Below are positions 11,501 to 22,800 of a stretch of 64,000 nt of DNA, piece after piece. Location of the stretch: NCBI RefSeq assembly GCF_000003815.2, contig NC_049980.1:21247807-21311806 (forward strand). Reading direction: 5' to 3'. The notes beneath the pieces are model-generated. The model ran no database searches, was not told where the DNA came from, and worked only from the letters and a program-made list of their open reading frames with translations. The position numbers and the translations under genes were made by a program. This DNA comes from Branchiostoma floridae. Lineage: Eukaryota; Chordata; Leptocardii; Amphioxiformes; Branchiostomatidae. Every line of letters begins with the position of its first letter. Positions within the stretch are counted from its first letter, which is position 1.

Positions 11501-14500
11501 ATGGTTAACTGTTTATGGTTATCATTTGAACCAACAATTACAGATCATTTTCTTGTATTTCAGAATACAGTCCAACAGTTGTGTCATCCAGGACAGCAGG
11601 GTACGGAATTATTTATCATAACGCGAGCAACAAAAGTTGATAATGGATCAATCCTTGGCTGTTCAAGGATTCGAAGCTTATTCTTAGCAAGAGATACAAC
11701 ATTCTTGGCTCCAAGGGCTCTTTACAAAAATGCATACAGGACCTGTACATCTGTCGAAATTAGCTGTTCAAACAGTAAAAATGTGTCTGTGTGTTGGTAG
11801 ATTTTTTTTACATTACTATTTTTTTGCACACAGTCATTACACAAAATGTTCATGCTGTTCACCCCTTGGCCTGCAGGTGGCAGTATCAAGGCACATGTGT
11901 GTGGTGTAGTGCAGCTGATTGTGTCCACAGTCAGACAGATGCATGCAGTCTTCTATTCACCTGAAGCTGGCAGTATCAAGGAACAAGGTACGTGCACAGG
12001 CCTTTTTACCCTATTTCCACACTCAACTGGTATTGCTTACTTTTTAACTTTAGGTTATGAAACAAGAAGACCTTTTAGGGCATTAGTGTTTTTTGAGAAT
12101 TTTGAGCATTTCTGATTTGTTATATGTAACTTTTTCTTCAAAGGTGTGGTATAGCTATATCTTAGTTTTTTATTGTATGGATAAAGACATTTCTGTTTAC
12201 ATGTTTTGAATAAAAAGTTCCTTTCCCATGTTATTGCAGCCTGTGACCAGCTCTTGACCACCCTGGGTAGTGTGAGTGGAGACAGAGCTGCTCCTGTGTA
12301 CACCCTACTGGAAACTGAGCTGAGAAACAGACCTTTTGCCAAGCACATACCCTCCAGGATTGCAGGTCTGTTTTTTTCTTTAATGGTACAAAAATTATGT
12401 TTTGATGAGAAAGAAAGATTGTAAGATGCTCTTTCGATGTAGTAAAAAACAACTGTATACCAATACTTCGGAAATCTTAGCTCCATGATTCTGAAGGTTT
12501 TTGGAAATGTGATGTGGAATGTAACAGTAGTGAACAATGTTCATCACAGTAAATACATCAACTGGAATATCGCGATATTCTTACATGTGTGACCAATTGC
12601 AATGATTTCTGTCTTTGCTCTCTACCATCAGAATTCTGTCCATCCTTAAAGACTCTGGCCAACCCAGTATCCCAGGAACACCTCCAGGCCAGCTGTCAGC
12701 AGTGGATCACTACGTCAGTATCCTCCTTCATGTTAAATCACATTAAAGATGTTGAACTTCTAGTAGATGAAGATGGAATATGTTGACCAATAGAGAAAGC
12801 TATTGAATTAAAATGACAGAAAAAGTTTTTGACAATTAGAGTAAGTAACATGTATATTTCTGTGTATAGATGTACAGATTCTTGGGTAGAGCACCTGCAG
12901 TAAAGTAGGAAGAGGATTTTAATTGAAAAACTATATGTTTGCAAATTTATCTGTGTTGGCAAATGATATTATGAAACAGCAGTTAATGAACGTCATCTAA
13001 CCAACACCAGCAATAGTTGGGACATGCAGACCCAACTTTCTCTGTCATGGTGTTTTTGCTCCTGACAGAATTGTTAGAGTCTGTAGATGGTTAGATTCTA
13101 TTATTTAATCTATAGGGAAAAGGGTAAACACTCTTATTTGTACCTGTAGCCAAAAGATTGACATGTTATAATCAGCAGATCAAATGTCTCTGTTATACAC
13201 AGATGTGTGGAGACCATCCACAGAGGAGTTGGGGAGTTACTGGGCTATGTCAGCACCATCAAGGGACTGGTGGCCATCAGAGATGCAGTCTGGGACATGT
13301 TGGCACAGGTATATCTGGGTTGTGTCATACTCTGGTGTTGCATGCTGCAATAAAGCTTTGGACATGATATGTATATATACCTGGGGTGTTTGCTAAGAAG
13401 TGTTCATATTAGAGCAAGCAAGGCATCTTACACCATGACCATGCTTTTTGCATGGGGTTCAGCTGTTAGACTTGGGAAGAAGTTTTTTACACCCTAGCTT
13501 TGGAACTGTAGGTATTTTTTGATACATTGAAAGATAACTAAAAAAAGAAAATAGTTCTGTAGAAGAAAAAAATGAGTTTTAAATTCACATCTGGCATGTA
13601 GATGATTAGGTTAAGATAAAGGTATTTTGAAGCAGAATATGGAAGTAAGCACTTAATTCACATAATTGATTAGGAAAGATGACTTTACAAGTAACTATGC
13701 AACTAACGGAAGTCTACCGTATTGGGAGACTGATTATGTCCCTACATTGTATACATGTGTATATTTTTTCCGTGTATAGGATGGGGCAGGTATTAAATGG
13801 AGTGAGGTCTGCCAGCATATACTCCATAGAGATGTTCTGGTCTGGGAGGAGTTTCTCAGGCCTATCCTCATCAACAGGTCTCAGGTAGGATAACACATTC
13901 TACTGTACCATTGAAAGGATGGCATGAGATGTTTTACCTTGTGTCTTTTTAACTTGTTTCCCCTTGATTTGTTTCCGGTAGTCAGTAACAATTTTTGCTT
14001 GACTTTCAATTAAGGACTTTTTTCATCAGAGAAATAAGGTATATTTTGGGTTTGGGTGCATTCACAGTATTTCTTTGTTTTGTACATGAAAAAGTTTTTA
14101 TTCAATATATTCATTATACCAGAATGTAGTTGTTCCTTTTAGAGCACTGGTCTTGATACCCTTAATGGCCCTTTTAAATGTTTCTCTCATTCTCTCACAA
14201 AAAGTAGATATTGACAGTATTTCTTAAGCAATTTACAGTGTACTGTACCAGTATCTGTACATTTGAGACAATGGAGATGCAGGTGTAGGTTGTAATGAAG
14301 TTTTCCCCCCAGGTCATTATTGAAAGCCAGTGCAGCAGTACTGCTGAGCTGTCCCTCCAGCTGGTCACTAATACACTACAGGAACTGGCTCATAAAACCA
14401 ACACAGAAAGGTACAGTGTGGAGTATGCTGTAATACTAACTGTCGTGTGGTGTACCCATTGCGAAAAGTACTTTTAGTGCACTGTGCCCCCCTCCCATCT

Positions 14501-17500
14501 CTCAGATTGAACTGAGTAGATCATGTTGTACTAGAACTCATAGAAAACTCATAGAGTTTATCAGGCCAGGTAGGAATGGTTGGTTCTATTTTAGGCTGGG
14601 AGTCCCATTTTATGTTCCTTCGGAAAGACCAAAGCTTTCCCTGACAGCATGTCCGAGCCAAGCAGTCATCCCGTAAAAATGTGTAGATGTATTTGGGGTG
14701 TCTTTCCAGAATAAGAAAATTTTCCTTCCATCCAAGCTTTCTTTTCAGATAGAAAGACAGACATAATGTTTGATCAGCTTGTTGTTTTTTGTCCACCCAT
14801 GGCAGGACTCTGCTATCTGAACACAATGTGGCTGGTTATGTGTGGACCGAGGTGTCCAGTGACATGCCGTCCAGGTCATCCTGGTTCCACAGCAAGACTG
14901 GTGAGGAGTTGGGAGGCCTAGCCATGAAGGCTAAGGCCTTCACACCCAGAGTACAGAGGTGAGTCATCACAATCTAATTACTGGAAATCATGAAATATAT
15001 TTGGTGCTTTTATGTTTGCGGTTTTCTTGTGTTCACACAGCAAACATGTGCTCTGTCTGCTATTGTTATGCTTTTTTCAACCACAATGTTAAAACCCTGC
15101 AAAGACATCTTTCCCTGTGAAGTTAAGTCGTTGCAAACTAAATGAATTTACAGGATTTTCATTGCTATATTGTAAATTAATGGTTCTGCACATTGATTCT
15201 GTTGTTAATGAACCTGTGTTGTAATCCCAGCTTGTGTAAGAAGATGGACAGCAGGTTGGAGTCCCTGCTGGAGGATGTGTCCCAGTACACATCCGTGACC
15301 CAGCATCACCGGGACATCAGTACTGGAGGGGACAGCTCTACAGACCCCCCTCCTTTTGACAAGTTTGCAGACAACATACATCTGGAGAAGTATCTGCAGA
15401 ATGGATGTACAAGCTGTATCACCAGGTAAACTTCAAAATCAGTTTTGCATAGTCTTTTTTTGCTAGTCATTTTTCCTGCATCACACATGAAAAGATTGCA
15501 AGGTTAACAGTCCAAAAGTTCTGGTACAGATTTTAGCTAACGCTAAGGCCCATNNNNNNNNNNNNNNNNNNNNNNNNNNNNNNNNNNNNNNNNNNNNNNN
15601 NNNNNNNNNNNNNNNNNNNNNNNNNNNNNNNNNNNNNNNNNNNNNNNNNNNNNNNNNNNNNNNNNNNNNNNNNNNNNNNNNNNNNNNNNNNNNNNNNNNN
15701 NNNNNNNNNNNNNNNNNNNNNNNNNNNNNNNNNNNNNNNNNNNNNNNNNNNNNNNNNNNNNNNNNNNNNNNNNNNNNNNNNNNNNNNNNNNNNNNNNNNN
15801 NNNNNNNNNNNNNNNNNNNNNNNNNNNNNNNNNNNNNNNNNNNNNNNNNNNNNNNNNNNNNNNNNNNNNNNNNNNNNNNNNNNNNNNNNNNNNNNNNNNN
15901 NNNNNNNNNNNNNNNNNNNNNNNNNNNNNNNNNNNNNNNNNNNNNNNNNNNNNNNNNNNNNNNNNNNNNNNNNNNNNNNNNNNNNNNNNNNNNNNNNNNN
16001 NNNNNNNNNNNNNNNNNNNNNNNNNNNNNNNNNNNNNNNNNNNNNNNNNNNNNNNNNNNNNNNNNNNNNNNNNNNNNNNNNNNNNNNNNNNNNNNNNNNN
16101 NNNNNNNNNNNNNNNNNNNNNNNNNNNNNNNNNNNNNNNNNNNNNNNNNNNNNNNNNNNNNNNNNNNNNNNNNNNNNNNNNNNNNNNNNNNNNNNNNNNN
16201 NNNNNNNNNNNNNNNNNNNNNNNNNNNNGGGCTATATGTATTGTACTGAACAAAGTCGATAAGTGGGGTAATACGTCATGCTGTGGAAATGGAGCCCTGT
16301 GGGTTTGTTGATGATTGATGCGTTTGAAGATTTGTGTTTTGTCCTGCATTGCTTTATCTATTCCAAAGCAGAATACACCTTGCAAATAAAGTGTTATTTT
16401 AAGGAACATTGATGATTAAATCAGCACCTACTTCTGCTAAAAATAAAGAATTTGAACCAGTAGTTGATTATGGATAGATAGGAAACAGAAGAATCAGTCT
16501 GTACACATGAGTACTCTCCAAGCAGATGTTGATGGGGAAAATCATGACCTTTTCCTTGTGTATCAGCTGGTGGGGACAGCAAAAGACGGCATATAAGGAA
16601 AAGGTCAGGATTTCCCCCATCAACAGCTTGGAGAGTGCTCGTGGGGAACAACACAGTGTTTTCTCCATGTTAATCTGCAGATGCCACCTTTGGATGAAAA
16701 TTCACCTTGGGGGAAACTCAGGAGCCAGCTTTTTGCAACAGCAGACATAGGACACAGGTAATATTTGCTGATATCCTTGCATTTGATTGGGAAGGAAAAC
16801 AACACAAACAGTATTTGGACATGATATACATTGATTTATGTTCACATATAACATTGCCCTTCACAATGGTTTTGTAATGTGTTGTAGATTGTGGGCAGAG
16901 CACACCTCCGGCTGGTTGGTTGACCAGTTCTCTTCAGCCCTGAAAGACTCCAGCCCTGCTGCCCTGCTCATGTCTGCTACTGTAAGTTGTCTCCTCTTGG
17001 AGCGTCCCAGGTTATTCAGATCTGGCTATTAACTGCTGGAAATTTTTCTCCATTAATTTTATCATTGCAATACATATATCTAGTTTATGCCAAGAAATTA
17101 TACCTAGTTAACTTTTGGAGTACAAAGAAATGTTACAGTATCTATTGATCTACCAATTTGATGAATTTATTCCTATGTCTGGCAGAACTGGGAGGAGATG
17201 GAGATACAGGAGGAGACGGAGGCAGGCAAGTCTGTCCAGTCCAAGATCAGACTCCCTGCACAGGTCAGCACTCTCATCCCCCTGTAGTGAACATTCTGTC
17301 ATTTAGGCCAATTTTGATTATATGGATGACATCCATGGATGCATAAAATTTTCATATGGATGACGATGGTGCATGCATTAGAATATTATAAAAGAGTTGT
17401 TACTGTTGCCTGGCATTACTTAAATCATGATAGTATTTCCTATATATTAGCACTTAATGCCCAGAGATGCCATACCAAGATGTTAAGTTATGCGATTTTT

Positions 17501-19821
17501 GGGAATGTGTTTGAAATTTGGGATGTATACCTTATAAAATGTATCTGTAGAATGCACCAAACTGAAGCGTTATTCATGTGCAAATTTCAACCAGTGCTTC
17601 AGCGAAACTTTCCATGTAGCAGGCAAGTCTAACCTGTTTGTATTGTATTTCAGGCATCTTGGTATGTCCAGTCCATGCTGTTTCTTCTCTGTAGGGAGGT
17701 CAACAGAGTTGGGGGACATGCTCTCAGCAGGTATGTAATACCAGTAGCAGTGCATGTTGTTAATTTTGGAGGGAAGGGGCGAATTAGTAAGAATTTCAGT
17801 CAAACAGGTTAAATGTCTCTGTTGAATTGGTAATGATGGAAAAAAAAAACATTTTCAAGAGAATGTTGCTAGGACAGATGTTTGACAGTTGCCCTGATGG
17901 CAGGTCCGTAATCCATGAGGTGGTCCAGCAGACCTGTGCTGGGGTGCTGACTGCCTATGAAGCCCTCCTGCAGGACAGCGCCACCCTGCCGCAGGCCCGT
18001 GCATTGCAGCTGGTGTTTGACCTGAGATACATCACCAACATGCTGTCAGCCAGGGGACCAGACTCGCAGGTACCTCACCAAATGTTGAACATGAAACTAT
18101 GGGAGTCATATTTGTCTATATTTGCATAACAATTTGATTGCCCTAAGGTGTAATAAACCAGTTTAGTACAAGCTGTATTAGATCTCAACTGTTAGAATGT
18201 GGTTCTCATCATTATGACCTTACCTTGCAGGCATACCGAGCGCAGGCAGACAGAGTCATGCGACTGTTGGAGAAGATAGAGAACCACATTGACCCATTTG
18301 ACCTGGATGTCTTCACACCTCACCTCAGTAAAGCACTAGACAGGCTGACACAGAGGTGTTCGGTAGGTGGATATAGTTTGGTAAACTTAGCTACCAGTGA
18401 AAAGGAGGTTTTAGGAAAATGTTTGGCATAGATGTCGCATTCAGATGTCTAGATGACCATATGTGTCTTTTCCAAGTATGATCCCATGTTTTTTAGAAAG
18501 TACTCTGTGGGAAAAACTTTTTCCCTTGAGGAAGCATAGATCTACAGTTTGAAAGAAAGTTACATGAATTCATTTCATTCCACATGTACTTTCACGAGGA
18601 AGACCTCTGTACAAACAAAAAGACTTGAAAGCCAATGTGACTCTTTGAGTAATCATATCTACCATTGAAACAACAAATGAACAATGGCAATGGCATTGAA
18701 TTCCAATGAATTTCTTTTTAAATTTTGATCCTTGAAATTTCCATGTCTTATTGAAAATACTACTGGTTTCTTTGTCATCTAACACCAACTCTCATAATTC
18801 AATCGGGTTCCATAATACTGCCACATTGATAAAACTTTGTTATAGAGGCCTTCTCAAGATTGTCTTGAACACTTAAATTTCTAAAGCGTGTAACATTATA
18901 CCTCAGGATTACTGATGCTGCATCGGTACATCTCTTTAATAGAACTCGTGTAGTTTCCTTGTGTGTCCCAATGGTAATTTGGCCTCTTAAAATGTGATGA
19001 TAATGTGTCAACCTTAGCAATTTTAAGACAGTTTGTACTGTTACAGTCCCTTATACCATACAGTAAAATTGTGGATGCACAAATCATTAATTGAAAAAAG
19101 TTCACCAAGACCTGCAATCCCATGTGTCCAGGTGATGTTAGGAGTGACGACCAGCCCAGACCGGCACCTGGCAGCAGGCAGACCCCCAGGCAGTACTGGT
19201 CAACAGGAACAACACAACGTTCTGCCCCTCCCCCCGCCCATCCCCAAGTTTACCCTGCTACCTATCACTAGCAGGACAGACTCCAGCAAGCCCAGACAGA
19301 CCATAGAGGTGCCTGTGCCCAAAGTTCAGGTAACAGTTAAGTCTATTATTCTGCATATTAACAAGGTTAGTGATCATTTTTGTATGTGGGACTGGAAGGG
19401 TCACAAAGCAGTATGGAAAAGAGGGCGAAGTCTGCCATTTCTAATTGCCTTTTGTGATTGATTATGATCACAAAAAACAATCCAATTATCTGTTTTATGG
19501 TATGTGTAGTGCATAATGTGTTTTCTTAAATGTTATTTTGCTTCATGTGTATGTACTTGCTTCACTCTTAGATTCCCCCCAGTAGCATGTTTTTAAGAGT
19601 TTTTGCTTTTACAGTTTTCCAAATATGTCCTTAGAGTTGCTGTTGGTAAATGTGCACTTGTACTTCCTGTGCAGGTGCTGCCATCCCTCAGTAGCAGTGG
19701 TAGCAGGGATGTTGAGGAGTCAGGGAGACTGCCCAGGGCAGCCAGCCCCTCATCTCTATACTCCAGAATTGGTGCCTTCAGCACTGGATGGCTCTCCAAC
19801 ATAGGGCAAGGGAACAAGTAA
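2023..19821 (+). CDS. COG1: Conserved oligomeric Golgi complex subunit 1 (COG1), multi-exon
   Basis: COG1 belongs to lobe A of the COG tethering complex, which captures retrograde vesicles at the Golgi and so maintains glycosylation enzymes. Coding exons: 2023-2044, 8903-8984, 9202-9246, 9582-9648, 9760-9854, 10019-10085, 10347-10538, 10840-10881, 11133-11219, 11564-11600, 11877-11987, 12240-12365, 12632-12713, 13203-13308, 13780-13884, 14313-14410, 14806-14958, 15231-15425, (one in the gap 15554-16228), 16681-16757, 16888-16981, 17186-17263, 17654-17730, 17904-18069, 18231-18362, 19132-19329, 19675-19821. All visible junctions are GT-AG and keep phase. Family-typical stretches are DLRQMVGERYRDLIEAADTI near the N-terminus, EALCSIMLLEDTSPRQ, SWYVQS, EVNRVGGHAL and DPFDLDVFTPHL near the C-terminus. 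About 893 residues are visible; the hidden exon must be 1 mod 3 in length and probably adds 80-90, matching the roughly 980 residues of human COG1. The start at 2023 is chosen because its 22-nt exon joins 8903 in frame; the alternative ATG is 8917. Confidence 0.92.
2254..2405 (+). repeat. Local direct repeat, copy 2
   Basis: This is the diverged partner of 1247-1377 and lies in COG1 intron 1. The two copies bracket COG1 exon 1. It carries an extra A-rich insert near 2300. Confidence 0.7.
2466..2605 (-). repeat. tRNA-derived SINE copy
   Basis: Read on the minus strand, this segment has tRNA-like promoter boxes: an A-box-like tggcgtaatggttttagcg followed about 30 nt later by a B-box-like ggtttgaatcc. 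It shares its body with 3353-3490, including the flank that reads cagtttggcg/agcgcttg...ccccactg on the plus strand. The box spacing and the two related copies support a tRNA-derived SINE rather than a working tRNA, because no cloverleaf closes. Ends are approximate. Confidence 0.55.
2718..3351. mobile_element. Diverged 634-bp inverted-repeat element, older relative of the 475-bp repeats
   Basis: The left end, cggtgcacacaccaattctt, is identical to that of the 475-bp repeats for about 30 bp and is preceded by TTAA (2714-2717). The right end is ggggtgtgcaccg, followed by GTAA, one mismatch from the expected TTAA. Internally, the stretch around 2970-3020 (gttattgtaaaaatctcagt) resembles the 475-bp copies, but most of the interior has diverged. 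It encodes no protein and is an old non-autonomous member of the same family. Confidence 0.75.
3353..3490 (-). repeat. tRNA-derived SINE copy
   Basis: On the minus strand an A-box-like tggtgtaacggtttagg is followed by a B-box-like ggttcaaattc, close to the RNA polymerase III consensus. The segment matches 2466-2605 and directly abuts the right end of the 2718-3351 element. A fragment of the same family may lie at 63190-63230. Ends are approximate. Confidence 0.55.
3871..4345 (+). repeat. 475-bp TTAA-flanked terminal-inverted-repeat element, left copy
   Basis: It begins cggtgcacacacca and ends tggtgtgtgcaccg, so it has its own inverted termini, and TTAA sits on both sides (3867-3870, 4346-4349). 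It contains the palindromic CRE-like site TGACGTCA at 4120-4127. The only ORF (4008-4232, 74 codons) resembles no family I know. Confidence 0.9.
4568..4603 (+). promoter_or_regulatory. CRE-like site and TATA box upstream of the endonuclease ORF
   Basis: TGACGTCA at 4568-4575 is followed 21 bases later by TATATAA at 4597-4603. This is a plausible polymerase II core promoter about 420 bp before the endonuclease ATG. Its use is inferred from position. Confidence 0.45.
5024..5407 (+). CDS. His-Me finger (HNH-type) homing-endonuclease-like protein
   Basis: The ATG at 5024 lies in a good context (gccATGG) and opens 127 codons. An N-terminal strand region (CREWKGHINKDGYG) leads to VHRLAY and then a zinc-binding-loop core, HVSHRCNNKLCLRVDHLSYE, followed by an asparagine and several cysteines. 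The order H-x3-C-x4-C-x4-H-L, E, N, C is the pattern of the zinc-binding loop in I-PpoI-type His-Me homing endonucleases. Such enzymes nick or cut DNA with one metal ion. The ORF is tail-to-tail with the transposase ORF and inside the same repeat-bounded unit, so a role in that element's mobility is a reasonable guess. An upstream exon cannot be excluded. No frame disruption is visible. Confidence 0.68.
   Translation: MAFYMSRPSEPYSTHLKQILMENSKDVGNCREWKGHINKDGYGGYTTRNPTNGTRYTLAVHRLAYFLYTEWRPALQKNIHVSHRCNNKLCLRVDHLSYEPACINAQRTSCQDQGACFTHTPFRDCIL
5435..5522. repeat. Poly-C plus (CA/CG)n microsatellite
   Basis: A run of C is followed by alternating CA and CG dinucleotides up to about 5522. It lies between the 3' ends of the convergent endonuclease and transposase ORFs. 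A long ORF running through it is an artefact. Confidence 0.95.
5671..7638 (-). CDS. Mutator-like/Kolobok-like DDE transposase
   Basis: An uninterrupted 655-codon, intronless ORF; Met17 is an alternative start. The N-terminus is arginine-rich (RESRRRRKGRF). A zinc-ribbon-like CDKCGFHTKRFKLYEE lies at 157-172. The catalytic-type core follows: DGAYNN (D271), LCDNDSH (D362/D364) with downstream IEKLDCHVHVSRGQKRK, and NPVEAQHRR (E541). This is the order seen in metazoan proteins annotated as Mutator-like transposase domain. A conserved tail, RAGSAAHSAAVGGLGES, precedes a basic C-terminus that could act as a nuclear signal. The ORF appears undamaged, suggesting recent activity. TTAA flanks favour Kolobok; I see no piggyBac signature. 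Which of D362 or D364 is catalytic, and the superfamily, are inferred from motif spacing. Confidence 0.72.
   Translation of the reverse strand: MQRRLHAESQEVQEVTMSGAGGRPSRESRRRRKGRFQVAHPYQPREKWNTSPPPIEKFQRLENHLYQMARTTNCETPGRLRPKEDTPGLLESMSSVHVQTKNVPESRDMYPPALMDLMNNFNHLHKKQRPNCSSPVVTMPPAFERKFGTGYKEALQCDKCGFHTKRFKLYEEAERREGVTRGPKQPKKTVQMALALTKVPMGITGVTTLMGATETGTSSKLQKTTNKLSELVLRETEESLAENRGKLRKVCEARGENVKDGETALTIAAMDGAYNNPSYHSYSQNSTQATLPVMESVTGENMIVGYSFANKLCSCRGNHGPSCTANFPLAEPIGNAEEVLAKRAVTEMQKKNPVFPNKVLCDNDSHIMDGVREAGKEIVNDVNIEKLDCHVHVSRGQKRKVFRVKLSDQLVGGETNPPKKVPKKQRIWFTSYLGKALSKRCAEELRRARKKFPTDDTNFLNGVQAAKDNILSCFAGNHSNCTLLSFICRADPEHEPTYLPRHTYIIPTDEDRTQLQTVIDYKLSRKMVWKQRHILSTNPVEAQHRRTQKSLPKNNTFRTSGHMRAGSAAHSAAVGGLGESLCRLNRAAGSGFLPGGTACRTLLAVDRRAKYHRERKKTQAYIKRRKELAAQRLRRSRRHMMCSQTAYKTDVVKDE
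7639..8382. other. Non-coding interior of the unit, 5' side of the transposase ORF
   Basis: About 740 bp between the transposase start and the right 475-bp copy. It should hold the transposase promoter and 5' UTR on the minus strand, but I see no convincing TATA box, and no inverted repeat pairing with the left inner edge at 4350. Confidence 0.5.
8383..8857 (+). repeat. 475-bp TTAA-flanked terminal-inverted-repeat element, right copy
   Basis: Same length as the left copy and apparently identical to it. TTAA lies at 8379-8382 and 8858-8861. The CRE-like TGACGTCA recurs at 8632-8639. Its right end is only 45 bp from COG1 exon 2 (8903), so it forms part of that exon's acceptor-side intron. Confidence 0.9.
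15554..16228. other. Assembly gap of 675 N inside COG1
   Basis: The exon before the gap ends in phase 2 and the one after starts in phase 0. At least one coding exon of length 1 mod 3 must therefore be hidden here. By comparison with human COG1 it should encode roughly 80-90 residues. Confidence 0.9.
16513..16636. mobile_element. Hairpin MITE with actctccaagcag termini, in a COG1 intron
   Basis: The left arm (actctccaagcagatgttga, continuing to accttttcc) pairs with a right arm ending tcaacagcttggagagt. Arms are about 45 bp with a 30-35-bp loop. The terminal 13-14 bp match the element at 29619-29795. No clear target duplication remains, so this insertion is older. It ends 45 bp before a COG1 exon. 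Confidence 0.7.
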
Positions 19822-22800
19822 AGAGGTGAGGATAGTCAGCATGGTTTTGGCCATAGCTGTCCATGGGAAGCAACATGTGGACCTCCCACTTACCTAGTTC
19901 TTCACCTTCCAGTGCATTGTAGTAATCTGTGGCCTTGGGGCAGAGGTTATTTGATTCTGAAAAAAAAAAAAAGACGTGAACATTATCCGTATCACCTTAT
20001 TATGGCATTTGTGAGATTTTTGAGAAGTTAGATTCTAAAGATATACTTGATATGCATACTGCAGGAGACAAAGATATTATATAAAGTTACACCTTTTTTA
20101 TGAATAAAAAGACTACGTGTTCCATGAAGGGTAAGTGTCAACTCCAATAGTTTGGTGCCAAGCCATCAGTTGAAGCAAATCCTTGTCTTCCGAGCTGTTA
20201 AAGGTTTTGTGTTCATGAGTGCAATGAAGGATCAATACTCATTGTCTGGTTGGTTGGATTTTTGCTTTCAGAAGTAACATTTTGGCCTATCAGAGACTGC
20301 CTGCTTTCAATATCCTGCAAAGATCAGAGAACATGCAGACTGAAAAAAAAACTGTTGTAGCCTTCTAGGGATGTTTTAATACCCCTTCTCCCAGTGCATA
20401 TCATGTCTTTTTTGCCATTATACCACTTGTCAAAGATACACTTTAATTCTTGGCCGTTTCCCAAATCCATGTACCTCAATCAATATTTCTTGTGGCGCTT
20501 TTCGAAATATAATTGGGTGGGATTGAAAGGAAAAGACATTTGGTGAATTGGTATCCCAGTTGTCATGCAACAAGTAGATGGAATTTTATTTCAGCTTTAT
20601 TTTTTCCTTAGGTAGGTAACCTTTGATTGGAATAACTTATTATATTAGTTGGATGTTGGCATGAATTTTGTGTTTGATGTGGTTTCATGATCTCATAGAC
20701 ATGTTTTGAAAATTCAAATTAACTGACAAGTTAGTTTGAACTATAATTGTTTCACCAGATTAAACATGTGCAGATAATTACCAAGACAGTATTGTTTCCT
20801 CAAAATGTGCTAACATTGACCATGAAACCTGCTAAAATTTTCCTACATGTTCCAGCATCACCATTGATTTTATATACCTTTCTTACAGTCGTCAATGAGT
20901 ACTGAAGCACATGCAGGAAAAATTGATTTTTTAATGGGTGTGGCACTATAATTATTGATTACGTAATCAGGGTGTCATATAAGTTTGCATCAATTGTTGT
21001 TTTTTAATAAGTGAACACCCCAAAGTCCCCAGCCTTTCTTTTGTACATATACCGCCATAACATGAACGTAGAGGACGTTTTGATTGGAGGAGTTCATTGC
21101 TGAAGTATGTTGATGTTGACAGAAGCGATGACTTCATCTCCCAGGAGAGATATTCAGTACATGTTTACCTGCCTTTGTGCTGCATAACTGCACCATATCT
21201 GAAGTACAGAAGATGATATACCCACATGTAAGGAAGGGATTTACTGTAGCACTTCTTGCTTTTAATGCATCCAGCTTGGGGCTACATAATGTAGGAAATG
21301 TGATATAAAACAGCTTTAGTCTGCTGGGCTTCCTTTGTCTAATAACTACATATTATGGTTGCCCTTTGGGGAAAATCTGGCTTCAAATTTGAATACACAT
21401 ATAGGCAGACATCACAGAGTAGACAGGGAATCATAAATTATTGAAAGTGTTTTTTTTGTGTGTGTCTCAGTCAGAAAATTCAAATTTCATGGCTCCTGCA
21501 TAAAGACCTGGATGTCTTGTCATTCTCTGTTGAAGTTGGTGCGCTCATGATTATACATGCCGTTGTGTTATCTCAATGTAACATACTTGCAGTATGGACG
21601 AATCTTCCATGTCCTGCCTTCAAATTGTTGAAATCAGTCATCTGCTCTGATAGGCTTATTACTGACAGAATTGCATTTCCAGAGCTAGCACATTCCAAGT
21701 CCCATTCTTACCCATGATAATCCCTGTTTATGCATCAGTAGGCTCTTCCCAGCCCTTACATGAGTTTTAGGGTTTGTTTCATCCGTCAGTCATGTGGCAT
21801 TGTAGAATATTCTAGCACCATAATTCTGTCCTTCACTTTGTAGCCTGCATTTATGTCTATTATACTGTCTACAGACTATTCCCATTGGACAAATCTGAGG
21901 GGAGTAAGGCTCCAGGCTCTCCATCCTGACTGACTCCATCCATTTTCTCCCCACAGAGCCATACCCAATAACTGTAACTGTGCTTTCCTCTGGCACCACT
22001 CCCTGTCACTCCTGGGCTGACCCATCAGACACCTCAACCGTGACATGCATGCACAATACCTGAGTGCCAATTTACTGTCTAGAATGTTTACCTTATATGG
22101 TTGGATCACATGGTCTTCTGGGATGTGTAATGTCTATGTGTGTGTAAAACTCTCCCTCAGACATGGTGGCTCCAGATCCCCCCTGAATCGAGCCGCTCAC
22201 TTGTGTCAATGGAGGAATGTTCCAATTGACAATAATATGCATTTCTAGAATGTCTACCTTTATGAGCATTTGTCACGAAAACAAAATTGCCTTAGTCATG
22301 AGGGTTATCAATACATTGATAGGTTTATTGATTCTCTATCAACATGCTCTGGTGTGACAGCAATGAAATGAAATTTGAATATGGAACCCTTAACAAACAA
22401 TGGAAGAATGGAATATTTCAAACCATTGCCTTTAAATACAATTTTCAATGTTCTTTATCACAACAGGCACCTGCAAGAACCCTAGATATTTTTTTTTGGT
22501 GTAAACTGTCAATGTGAACAAAGTCCTACGTTGACTGCATGCAATCATCTTTTTGTCCGTGGATGCTTTTCCTACCCCAAAGCCCAATTTCTTCATAGAT
22601 TTTCTGCTTCACTCCCCAGTTGCTCCGTTGACCTACTTTTTCCTTATAATGAGAAGCAAATTTCAAGGCTACATGAAATATGGATGCAACGCACAAGACT
22701 GTGCAACACTTTCTGACAGACGACCTTTCAACACCATGTAAAATTTTGGCAATGAATCATCCAGGTTAGAATTTACAGCCCTCCATCTTGAAGGTCAGAC

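Noticed and set aside
15543-16409. 288-codon minus-strand ORF
   Set aside because: Almost wholly made of unknown bases in the COG1 gap.
17827-17903. Upstream extension of the COG1 exon at 17904 using an earlier acceptor
   Set aside because: The frame is open, but the acceptor before 17904 aligns residue-for-residue with human COG1 after HALxR, and earlier acceptors would add an unaligned insert.
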